DNA from: Providencia heimbachae ATCC 35613
Lineage (GTDB): Bacteria; Pseudomonadota; Gammaproteobacteria; Enterobacterales; Enterobacteriaceae
Direction of reading: 5' to 3'
Assembly: GCF_001655055.1 (NCBI RefSeq)
Contig: NZ_LXEW01000003.1
Span: 147,683 to 211,682, forward strand
Length of the DNA: 64,000 nucleotides
The notes under the pieces were generated by a model that was given only the letters and a program-made list of their open reading frames with translations, had not been told where the DNA came from and made no database searches. Position 1 is the stretch's first letter; the number at the start of each line of letters is the position of its first letter. Of this stretch, positions 57,361 through 64,000 are shown piece after piece. Position numbers and translations under genes: made by a program.

Positions 57361-58572
57361 ATGATGAATCAAACTGGCCATATAGACCAAATTAAACAAT
57401 TGAACACCGGTATCGTGTACCAAGTGATTGATCAACATGGCCCAATTTCGCGAATTGCATTATCTAAGCATGCACAATTAGCGCCGGCAAGTATCACAAA
57501 AATCACTCGCGAATTAATGGATGCTCACTTAATTAAAGAGCTTGAATTTCCAGTTCTTGGTCTACGAGGAAGGCCTGCGGTTGGATTAGTAATAGAAAGT
57601 GCAGGCTGGCAGTTTCTTTCAATCAGAATTGAAAATAACAACATCATTCTGTCATTAAAAGAAATGAGCACTAAAACACTCGCCGAAAAAAAGTACCCAT
57701 TTTTGGTGAACACTAATGATGACTTTTTATCGTTAATCTCTGAACTTATCAGTCAATTTTTTGAACATCACCAATCACTGCTAGAACGCGTTACTGCGAT
57801 TAGCATTTTACTTGATGGAATTATTGATTCCCATACTGGTATTATTTATAAATTAGCTGGCTATCAAGTTAATGAAATTCAAATAAGTGAATATTTAACC
57901 AGTAAAACAGGGCTACCTGTTTATTTGAATCCAGTAGTAAATGCTTTAGCACTAACTGATTGTTTTTCCAATTTACCTAAAAGAATAAATAAAAATATTA
58001 TTTATTTACAATTACAAGAGGTTGTCAGTACCGCAATCGTAAACTATGGCCAAGTTTTAGATGTAAATCGTGGACGGCCGATTCTTTTTGGCCATACCCA
58101 ATTAGGTGAAAATAACAAAAGACTTTGTTACTGTGGGGGACAAGATTGTTTGGAAACTTATGTTTCTATACCTGCAATTATTGAACAAGCAAAAATGTTA
58201 TTGCCTGATTATCCGTTATCAATTTTAAATCATAATGAATTAACGGTCGATACGATTTGTAATGGAATATTGTGTGCAGACAAACTGAGCCTTTATTTAT
58301 TAGAAACGGTTGCTAAACAATTGTCCAAACCTCTTTCTATGATGATTAATATCTTTGGAACCGATTTGATTTTGATTAATTCGTCGTTAAATACAGTATC
58401 AGAGATATTTTTTGATTATTTATACCAGTTTATAAATTTACAGTCGAGTCCGCTGTATAGCTCTAATTTACATATTGAAAAATCTAATTTTTCCACTAAA
58501 GACAGTGAAACTGCATTAATTCAGCAATCATTATATGATGGTTCCTTACTATTGCAGTTATTGCAAGGCTAA
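57361..58572 (+). CDS. mlc: Mlc/DgsA-type ROK-family repressor, divergent
   Basis: Mlc represses sugar-uptake genes (ptsG, manXYZ, ptsHI) and is released when the glucose permease EIIB sequesters it. The 403-residue protein matches E. coli Mlc (406) best in the DNA-binding part: GHIDQIKQLNTGIVY, SRIALSKHAQLAPASITKIT and LRGRPAVGLV. The zinc motif CYCGGQDCLETY (about residue 258) and the C-terminal YDGSLLLQLLQG are kept. The middle has drifted: the ROK DHNVGAG-type motif is replaced by LQEVVSTAI, EIGHTQ is LFGHTQ, and the MPF segment used in E. coli to contact EIIB reads LAG. The position before bioD2 (ynfK) is as in E. coli. Confidence 0.88.
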   Translation: MMNQTGHIDQIKQLNTGIVYQVIDQHGPISRIALSKHAQLAPASITKITRELMDAHLIKELEFPVLGLRGRPAVGLVIESAGWQFLSIRIENNNIILSLKEMSTKTLAEKKYPFLVNTNDDFLSLISELISQFFEHHQSLLERVTAISILLDGIIDSHTGIIYKLAGYQVNEIQISEYLTSKTGLPVYLNPVVNALALTDCFSNLPKRINKNIIYLQLQEVVSTAIVNYGQVLDVNRGRPILFGHTQLGENNKRLCYCGGQDCLETYVSIPAIIEQAKMLLPDYPLSILNHNELTVDTICNGILCADKLSLYLLETVAKQLSKPLSMMINIFGTDLILINSSLNTVSEIFFDYLYQFINLQSSPLYSSNLHIEKSNFSTKDSETALIQQSLYDGSLLLQLLQG

Positions 58573-58712
58573 ATCATATCCATAAACTTAATGCTATCTT
58601 ACATAAAATTGAGCTAACGCAAACTTATCAATTTCCCATTCAAATAAACTGAATCCATATCATTTTTACAGCCTTTTGCTGTTTTAGTCTGTCACTTCAG
58701 GATAGAAATACC

Positions 58713-59387
58713 ATGATGAACCTATTTGTTACCGGGACAGATACAGATGTCGGGAAGACAGTATCAACACTTGCAATATTGCAAGCGCTTAACACCCAAG
58801 GAATTAAAGCGGTTGGCTATAAACCTATAGCCGATCAGTGCATCGATACACCCGAGGGCGTTAGAAATAAAGACGCATTACTAATTCAAAGCGTATCACG
58901 TAATCTTGTTTCCTATGATGAAGTTAATCCAATTAGAATTACAGATAACTATAGTCATAAAAACAGCATTGATTTTGATAAAATAAAGCAGGGATTAACA
59001 CATTTAAATGAACAATGTGATGTGGTTGTTATCGAAGGAAATGGCGGCTGGCGCTATTTATTAGATGACAATACTTTCTATGCAGATTGGCTTAAAGGGC
59101 AATCGGTTGGAGTAATCCTTGTTGTCGGTATTCAGCATGGTTGTGTAAACCATGCATTATTAACTGCTGATGCTATTAGAGCTGATGGGTTAACTATCGC
59201 AGGTTGGATAGCCAACCGAATTAATCCAGGCCTTGCTCATTACGCACAAATTATTGAAAGATTGCAGCATCATATCAAATCACCATTACTTGGTGAAATT
59301 CCGTATCTATTAAGACCAGAAGAAAGAGATTTAGGTCATTATTTAGACACAGAAAAACTACAAGAATTTATTTGTATACCTGCTTAA
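58713..59387 (+). CDS. bioD2: Dethiobiotin synthetase-like protein BioD2
   Basis: This 224-residue ATPase matches E. coli YnfK (BioD2), a paralogue of the dethiobiotin synthetase of biotin synthesis. It has the P-loop FVTGTDTDVGKTVST, GYKPIADQC with the catalytic Lys, and the nucleotide-proximal motif EGNGGWRYLL. It may make dethiobiotin or act on a related substrate. AGGA lies 11 bases before ATG 58713; ATG 58716 is an alternative. It lies downstream of mlc as in E. coli. Confidence 0.92.
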   Translation: MMNLFVTGTDTDVGKTVSTLAILQALNTQGIKAVGYKPIADQCIDTPEGVRNKDALLIQSVSRNLVSYDEVNPIRITDNYSHKNSIDFDKIKQGLTHLNEQCDVVVIEGNGGWRYLLDDNTFYADWLKGQSVGVILVVGIQHGCVNHALLTADAIRADGLTIAGWIANRINPGLAHYAQIIERLQHHIKSPLLGEIPYLLRPEERDLGHYLDTEKLQEFICIPA

Positions 59388-59413
59388 TAATTTCCATTTT
59401 TATGGGAATGAAG

Positions 59414-59440
59414 AGGGCGCAAATAATGCGCCCTTTAATT
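59414..59440. terminator. bioD2 / ynfD terminator
   Basis: The stem AGGGCGC / GCGCCCT with a seven-base loop is followed by TTAATTTATT, between convergent genes. Confidence 0.83.
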
Positions 59441-59477
59441 TATTCAAACTTAGAGTCATGCTTGAAAATATAACTCG

Positions 59478-59711
59478 TTAATGACGAGAGTAGATAATTT
59501 TATAAGCGTCATTCTGGCAGTGCCCAACAACTTGTCCCTTTGACGGGTCAACTTCATCATTTGGAACTGCCACTAAACTAAAGCTATCTTCAGGTACACC
59601 ATTATTAATAATCTTTTGTTTAATATCTTCAATCACACTTTCACATGATGCTTGAGCAAACGCAGGTGAAAGAGCCATTAAAAATAAGGGAATTAAAAGT
59701 TTCGTTTTCAT
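59478..59711 (-). CDS. ynfD: DUF1161 periplasmic protein YnfD
   Basis: This 77-residue secreted protein belongs to DUF1161, the family of E. coli YnfD. A signal peptide ends at about AQA-SCESV; the mature part has SCESVIEDIKQKIINNGVP and GQVVGHC, with two Cys likely forming a disulfide. Function unknown. GGAGG precedes ATG 59711. It lies 25 bases downstream of ynfB and is probably co-transcribed. Confidence 0.87.
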   Translation of the reverse strand: MKTKLLIPLFLMALSPAFAQASCESVIEDIKQKIINNGVPEDSFSLVAVPNDEVDPSKGQVVGHCQNDAYKIIYSRH

Positions 59712-59736
59712 CTTACCTCCAATTTAAACCAAAAAA

Positions 59737-60111
59737 TTAAGGTTTTGCGAGAGGGCGCCCAGTACTTACATCAAGACAACGCTTGGTACTTGGTTCCCAA
59801 TAGGCATTTAGATTTAAGCTTTTTTCGCATGTATCTTTAGCATCGAACGCCGCATCAACTTTATCGAATTCTTTCTCTGTGCGAGAATTGACTTTTGAAC
59901 GCAACATACGAGTTTCGTCCCATTGTTGCTTTTCTTGACGAGCCTGTTCTTTATTTAGGGTATCATCGCCACTTCCCACCGAAACGCATGTGCTACCAGC
60001 AGTACATGATGTGGATGTATTAGCAGCTTGTGCGGATACAGCCCACATTAAAGGAAGGCAAAAACTAATGGCCACTAAACTGTTTTTCAAAGTTTTTTGT
60101 GATGAGCTCAT
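59737..60111 (-). CDS. ynfB: DUF1283 periplasmic protein YnfB
   Basis: This 124-residue protein matches E. coli YnfB (DUF1283). A signal peptide ends at about AQA-ANTS. The mature region has [35 protein letters not shown] and [16 protein letters not shown], all close to the E. coli protein. Function unknown. AAGGA precedes ATG 60111. The pair ynfB-ynfD brings together genes that are separated by speG and ynfC in E. coli. Confidence 0.9.
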   Translation of the reverse strand: MSSSQKTLKNSLVAISFCLPLMWAVSAQAANTSTSCTAGSTCVSVGSGDDTLNKEQARQEKQQWDETRMLRSKVNSRTEKEFDKVDAAFDAKDTCEKSLNLNAYWEPSTKRCLDVSTGRPLAKP

Positions 60112-60228
60112 ATAAATTCCTTACGGATTAGTATCATTAGATACAGTATAGCTAAAAACAGGTAGGACAGTCTGTATAGAAAAGGACTAAAAATAGAAAC
60201 GTTTTAACCTGTTTATGTATTATTCAAC

Positions 60229-60975
60229 TTATTCTTTGTGAATAGTTAATCCGGCAAATGTCTGGCAAACAGGCATTAACTCCAATGTATTCACATTTAT
60301 ATGAGCAGGGAGAGAGGCTACCCAAAATACAGTTTCTGCAATGTCATTCGGGGTCAATGCTTCAGCACCTTTATAGGTATTTTCCGCTTTACCATCATCA
60401 CCTTTAAAACGGATATTAGAGAACTCTGTTCCACCGACTAAGCCGGGCTCAATATCTGTGACACGAATTTTTTTACCTTGTAAATCAGCACGTAATCCTA
60501 ATGAAAATTGTTTAACAAACGCTTTAGTTGCACCGTATACATTGCCACCTTTATATGGCCAAGTCGCTGCTGTTGAACCGATATTGATAATATGCCCATG
60601 ATTTTTTTCGACCATTCCTTGCAGAATTTCATAGGTCATATTCACTAAGCCTTTAGTGTTTGTGTCGATCATGACTTCCCAATCATCAGGATTCGCATCA
60701 AATGCAGGTTCTAAACCAAGCGCAAGACCCGCATTATTGACTAAAACATCAACGTTTTTAAGGTGAGAAGGGAGGTTAGCAACGGCAGATTGAATTGCTT
60801 TTCTATTTTGAATATCTAACGTCAATGGATAAAATTTATCACCTAACTCAGCATGTAAAGCTTCTAATCTTTCAGTTCTTCGGCCTGTTCCAATTACTGT
60901 AAAACCATGTTGTATGGATTTTCGTGCAATAGCTTCGCCAAAGCCAGATGTTGCGCCAGTTACAAGAATAATCAT
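60229..60975 (-). CDS. ydfG: NADP-dependent 3-hydroxy acid dehydrogenase YdfG
   Basis: YdfG oxidises 3-hydroxy acids such as L-allo-threonine and reduces malonic semialdehyde. The 248-residue short-chain dehydrogenase has TGATSGFGEAIARK, NNAGLAL, catalytic Ser in INIGSTAATWP, the Tyr-x-x-x-Lys pair in VYGATKAFVKQF and DIEPGLVGGTEFSN. AGAGG precedes ATG 60975. It matches E. coli YdfG in length. Confidence 0.95.
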   Translation of the reverse strand: MIILVTGATSGFGEAIARKSIQHGFTVIGTGRRTERLEALHAELGDKFYPLTLDIQNRKAIQSAVANLPSHLKNVDVLVNNAGLALGLEPAFDANPDDWEVMIDTNTKGLVNMTYEILQGMVEKNHGHIINIGSTAATWPYKGGNVYGATKAFVKQFSLGLRADLQGKKIRVTDIEPGLVGGTEFSNIRFKGDDGKAENTYKGAEALTPNDIAETVFWVASLPAHINVNTLELMPVCQTFAGLTIHKE

Positions 60976-61079
60976 TCGATACCTCTAATTTTTTATTGTT
61001 AGCCCATCGTTGAACCATTCTAACGCTAACACCAACTAACTACAAAATATCTAAAGGCTTGTCTATATTGGAACGTTGA

Positions 61080-61109
61080 GATAAAACACCCGTCAGCAGG
61101 TGTTTTATC
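61080..61109 (-). terminator. roxA terminator
   Basis: The perfect 11-base stem GATAAAACACC / GGTGTTTTATC lies just after the roxA stop, between roxA and the ydfG promoter. Confidence 0.85.
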
Positions 61110-61127
61110 TTGTCAGGCAGATGTGAC

Positions 61128-62249
61128 TTATTCTTCGAAATACCAATATCCCTGATTGATAAATTCCGTTAATTCCGCAACAAAAACTGGGTTCTTTAGT
61201 GCTTCACCGAGTTCATCTATTCCCGCTTCCGTAAACTGGCACAATGTATCTGCACCCTTTATTTCTGTGGTAATCCAGCCTTCTGAATTAACGAAGAAAT
61301 ACTCTCCGGCACGCATGACACGCAGCCCGCTCAGTCGTATCAGTTTTTCACCGGCATTCAGAGCGCTCAGCACTTCTTCCGGCTGATACGGCGGTTCCGA
61401 AGGTGCAATATCTAGCTCATGGCGTGGGGTGGTTGCAAAACGGCCTAACCACTGTTCAAAATCACCGGGTTTATTGATCATTTCAATCATCATGGCTCGT
61501 AGGCGTTCAACTTCATGAGTTTCCATGGTTCCCGCATTTTCACTCACTGTCAGGTCAGGATCGCCATAATTTACTCCCCCCAGATCCTGTTCCAGTGCAT
61601 AGTCTGCAAAACTGCTCAGCAGGTCACGCCCGGTCGGTCCACGAAAGCCGACAGAATAATTCATGGTATCTTCGAAGGTGAAACCATCGTGAGGAAATCC
61701 CGGCGGAATATACAGAATATCTCCCGGAGCCATTTCCACGTCAATAATCGGTTCAAACGGATCGACATGCAATAATGCCGGATGTGAGCAGAACTGACGC
61801 ATCGGAAGGGCATCGCCGACACGCCAGCGACGGCGTCCCATTCCTTGGACGATGAAAACATCATAGTTATCAATATGTGGTCCGACACCACCGCCAGGCA
61901 CCGAATAGGAGACCATCAAGTCATCAAGACGCCACTCAGGTAGCATACGGAACGGCTTCACCAGTTCAGCAGCAGGCATATGCCAATGGTTGACGGCTTG
62001 TACCAGCAGTGACCATCCTTTTTCGCCTAATTTACTGTAGTCTTCAAACGGGCCATGACTCGCTTCCCATTTGTTATTAATGAAGCTAACTAGGCGACTG
62101 TCAACCTCCGGCTCCATAGCCAAGCCGGCCAGTTCATCCGGTGTGATAGGGTCGGCAAAATCAGGAAACGCATTTTTCAATACAACGGGTTTTTTCTGCC
62201 AGTATTTTTCTAAAAATTCAGGCCAGTTAAGATTCAGTTTGTTAACCAT
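61128..62249 (-). CDS. roxA: 50S ribosomal protein uL16 arginine 3-hydroxylase
   Basis: RoxA (YcfD) is a JmjC-type iron and 2-oxoglutarate oxygenase that hydroxylates an arginine of ribosomal protein uL16. The 373-residue protein equals the E. coli length and aligns throughout: LNWPEFLEKYWQKKPVVLK, the iron ligands in GVGPHIDNYDVFI (His, Asp) and GFPHDGFTFEDTMNYSVGF region, and the C-terminal winged-helix part ending GYWYFEE. GC content is clearly higher than in the neighbours (60% in the line 61801-61860 against about 40%). In E. coli the gene lies near phoPQ, not here. The ribosome-binding site is weak. Confidence 0.93.
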   Translation of the reverse strand: MVNKLNLNWPEFLEKYWQKKPVVLKNAFPDFADPITPDELAGLAMEPEVDSRLVSFINNKWEASHGPFEDYSKLGEKGWSLLVQAVNHWHMPAAELVKPFRMLPEWRLDDLMVSYSVPGGGVGPHIDNYDVFIVQGMGRRRWRVGDALPMRQFCSHPALLHVDPFEPIIDVEMAPGDILYIPPGFPHDGFTFEDTMNYSVGFRGPTGRDLLSSFADYALEQDLGGVNYGDPDLTVSENAGTMETHEVERLRAMMIEMINKPGDFEQWLGRFATTPRHELDIAPSEPPYQPEEVLSALNAGEKLIRLSGLRVMRAGEYFFVNSEGWITTEIKGADTLCQFTEAGIDELGEALKNPVFVAELTEFINQGYWYFEE

Positions 62250-62753
62250 GTGACCACATCTATATTAGTAAATAAGCTGGTAATTATAGAAGTAATACAC
62301 GGACATATTTTTGTTTAGCGTCAAATGCAGGTCAATAATTTTTGGGGGAATATCCGTAGTTTATTTACAAAATTCATTTTTATCATTCACGTTATCGGTT
62401 AAAAGACGATGATGATGAAATGGGTAAGGCGGTTGCAATCGTCAAGGTTAACAATGTCCGGCCATTTGTTGAGTGTGACACAGTAACACGATTAACCATC
62501 CAAAACGCTGGATTCCTTCATTTAACACTTCGGTTCGCATAATGTATGACGCTATGTTACAAAAGGGTTCTGAGTCATTCCGGTAAAATGGGGTTTCTGT
62601 TTACCGGAATGGCGAGGGGGCATCTTTACACATAGAGTGCATTGTGCGAACCTATTATCTTACTTTCCGATTCCAAAATAAGCACATACAAAAATAAGTC
62701 CAAATATCAGTATGATCCCTGTACTAAGTTCCAATTTTAGCTCCTAATTCATT
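62250..62753. other. Intergenic stretch with decayed coding fragment and inverted-repeat element
   Basis: These 504 bases hold no intact gene. About 62395-62543 contains an open stretch on the plus strand (frame ending CGG TTC GCA TAA) that may be the 3' end of a lost gene: it reads EMGKAVAIVKVN, then FVECDTVTRL and ends LHLTLRFA. I do not recognise it. Its stop lies inside the left arm of the 121-bp element at 62532-62652. Confidence 0.5.
62532..62652. mobile_element. 121-bp nested inverted-repeat element with dif-like arms
   Basis: Outer arms GGTTCGCATAATG (62532-62544) and CATTGTGCGAACC (62640-62652) match at 12 of 13 bases, and similarity continues inward for about 28 bases. Inside is a second, perfect 12-base inverted repeat CATTCCGGTAAA / TTTACCGGAATG (62576-62587, 62600-62611). 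The right arm read on the minus strand resembles a Xer dif site: 11 bases, a six-base spacer, 11 bases (62625-62652). It could be a miniature transposable element, the remnant of an insertion, or a Xer-exploiting end. Confidence 0.6.
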
Positions 62754-63101
62754 TTAGTAATCGTAATATCCATTAGCTTTTTCTATTTCTTCAATCATGT
62801 CATCAACATTATTTTGGAATTGTAAGTTAAGGTGTGACCATCCATAATCATAATTTTCGAAAGTATAGACATACTGATTTTTTTTAGACGTTAGCTCAAA
62901 ATAATATTCCCCTGATGAGTCACCCATTAAATCAATATCATACCACCCTACATAATCTACTCTAAGCACAGCCATGCTTGAAGAATTCATTTCTGCGGAT
63001 ACATGTTTTTTGCTCATTCCAGGCACCGGCTTTTGATATCTAAACTCACCATCTCTAGCTGTTCTTACAATAACACTATATATTCTAGATTTTTTAGCCA
63101 T
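62754..63101 (-). CDS. Uncharacterised 115-residue protein
   Basis: I do not recognise this protein. It is soluble, with no signal peptide, a basic N-terminus (MAKKSRIYSVIVRTARDG) and a Tyr- and Asp-rich acidic C-terminus (ending NGYYDY). It is strongly AT-rich, unlike roxA. It lies 42 bases downstream of the nuclease-like gene on the same strand, so the two may form an operon. The start at 63101 has no strong ribosome-binding site. Confidence 0.65.
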   Translation of the reverse strand: MAKKSRIYSVIVRTARDGEFRYQKPVPGMSKKHVSAEMNSSSMAVLRVDYVGWYDIDLMGDSSGEYYFELTSKKNQYVYTFENYDYGWSHLNLQFQNNVDDMIEEIEKANGYYDY

Positions 63102-63143
63102 AATTTATACTCACATTATTAATGATAGTCATATTTTGAATAT

Positions 63144-63932
63144 TCAAATTGGGTTTATAATTATTTTAACCTTATGGTTACTTTTTTCTAAATCACGAAT
63201 TAAACCCATTGGGTTTGAAATTTTTGCATCGGGATCATATATAAAAAAAATAAGTAGCTCGCAATCAGGGTGTTCGTTATAACGTGCTATATCGACAATC
63301 AACTGTTCGGCAATCTCTTTGGTTTTTAATGATTTTCTTGTTTTTTTAACTTCTATAATAATTTTTTGTTCTTTTAGAAGGAAATCAACTCTAGATGATG
63401 AGCTAGCATAACTAGGTGAGTATTCCTCTGGGCGAATATCATCAAAATCTATTTTTAGTAATGAATGAAGTAAATCTTGAACATCATATTCATCGTCTAT
63501 ATCCAGCGTGTTTCTATCATTATATCTAGCTTGCAATTGCCTTGATACATGATGAAATCTACTACATATTTTATTGATTCTATCAAGTGCATATTTTTTA
63601 TTATCTACGTTATTTTCTTTATATTGATAATGAATATTTGACTTGGCGGAATTGAAAATAGGGATTAATTTTTCAGTGAGCACGTCAAATAATGAATAAT
63701 ATCGATTCTCGTCTCTACATATTCTATAAAAATCTTTATAATAATCAGACTCTTTTCCGTATACCTCACCAAGTAAATACTTAACACTTTGTTTCCATAA
63801 GTTTAAACTTTTTAAGTCTACTATTGTTACATTGCTCTGAATGTCATAGTCATATTCAGTAACTTTATTTTCAATGATTTGTTCTATTTCTTTCGTTAGT
63901 TCTTCAAATCTATCTTTAATCTGATTTTCCAT
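63144..63932 (-). CDS. Predicted PD-(D/E)XK-type nuclease
   Basis: This 262-residue protein has a helical N-terminal region (about 1-165) and a C-terminal domain with a restriction-endonuclease-like active site: Asp in SRVDFLLKEQ and the Glu-x-Lys of KIIIEVKKTRKSL (about residues 179-198), followed by helix and strand elements ending in LIFFIYDPDA. This pattern is typical of PD-(D/E)XK enzymes found in defence and mobile-element contexts. No methyltransferase is visible in the window. ATG 63932 is favoured over TTG 63938. The coding region is very AT-rich, suggesting transfer. Confidence 0.72.
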   Translation of the reverse strand: MENQIKDRFEELTKEIEQIIENKVTEYDYDIQSNVTIVDLKSLNLWKQSVKYLLGEVYGKESDYYKDFYRICRDENRYYSLFDVLTEKLIPIFNSAKSNIHYQYKENNVDNKKYALDRINKICSRFHHVSRQLQARYNDRNTLDIDDEYDVQDLLHSLLKIDFDDIRPEEYSPSYASSSSRVDFLLKEQKIIIEVKKTRKSLKTKEIAEQLIVDIARYNEHPDCELLIFFIYDPDAKISNPMGLIRDLEKSNHKVKIIINPI

Positions 63933-63958
63933 TATCAAATCTCACAACGAATATGAAA

Positions 63959-63980
63959 CCCCCGTGCTGTACTACGGGGG
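63959..63980 (-). terminator. GC-rich hairpin at the window edge
   Basis: CCCCCGT / ACGGGGG with an eight-base loop is followed by TTTCATATT on the minus strand, so it probably terminates a gene beyond the window. The ACTACGGGGGTA unit is repeated at 63987-63998. Confidence 0.65.
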
Positions 63981-64000
63981 TAGTACTACGGGGGTACTAC

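Noticed and set aside
61025..61050. Third Ter site near ydfG
   Set aside because: AACTACAAAATAT differs from the Ter core at several essential bases.
62532..62562. Canonical chromosomal dif site
   Set aside because: The spacer in the left arm is nine bases and the XerD half has mismatches; I report it only as dif-like.
63959..64000. Start of a CRISPR array or tandem repeat at the window end
   Set aside because: Only two copies of a 12-base unit are visible, and one is part of a terminator hairpin; the window ends there.

Overview
The window looks like chromosomal DNA of a low-GC member of the Enterobacterales, most likely Morganellaceae and probably Providencia. This rests on protein similarity to the E. 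coli homologues as I remember them, the AT-rich intergenic DNA, unfused trpG and trpD, and the conserved gene order; the species cannot be fixed without a search. The backbone follows the E. coli terminus region: yciB-yciC-ompW-trpABCDGE-rnm-yciO-rluB-btuR-yciK-sohB-yciN-topA-cysB-acnA-ribA-pgpB-lapAB-pyrF-yciH-osmB-rnb, then nth-rsxEGDCBA-ydgK-ydgJ-add-ydgA-manA-fumC-tus and ynfM/ynfL-mlc-bioD2-ynfD-ynfB-ydfG. Two Tus-binding Ter sites (47.96 kb and 54.78 kb, same orientation) confirm a position in the replication-termination zone.

Layout. 0-4.5 kb: the start of yciB, a SulP anion transporter, yciC and ompW with a perfect FNR box. 4.5-11.4 kb: the complete trp operon on the minus strand, with TrpR operator, promoter, a Trp-rich leader peptide and attenuator. 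11.5-21.3 kb: RNA, translation, cobalamin and topology genes (rnm, yciO, rluB, btuR, yciK, sohB, yciN, topA) plus an unrecognised lipoprotein. 21.4-26.7 kb: a block absent between topA and cysB in E. coli, holding a Doc-type toxin with a small unrecognised antitoxin, periplasmic Cu/Zn superoxide dismutase, an M13 metallopeptidase and ERIC-like palindromic repeats around sodC and cysB. 27-38.3 kb: acnA, an unknown 147-residue protein, hemB, ribA, pgpB, lapAB, pyrF-yciH, osmB and rnb.

38.4-45.7 kb: nth and the rsx (SoxR-reducing) electron-transport operon, whose RsxC carries a 120-bp tandem repeat, then ydgK. 45.8-61 kb: ydgJ, a YfeH-like transporter, add, ydgA, manA, fumC, tus, the divergent ynfM/ynfL pair, a divergent Mlc-type ROK repressor behind a CRP-like site, bioD2, ynfD, ynfB and ydfG. 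61-64 kb: composition changes sharply. A GC-richer roxA (uL16 hydroxylase) lies beside a 121-bp inverted-repeat element with dif-like arms. Two AT-rich genes follow, one a PD-(D/E)XK-type nuclease. This end looks like the edge of an acquired segment and is the best candidate for something undescribed.

Operon logic is clear in several places. The trp genes are coupled by TAATG overlaps, rsx genes by short or overlapping junctions, pyrF-yciH by ATGA, and the toxin-antitoxin pair by a 3-base gap. Most convergent junctions carry a hairpin terminator. No tRNA, rRNA, CRISPR array, complete insertion sequence or prophage was seen.
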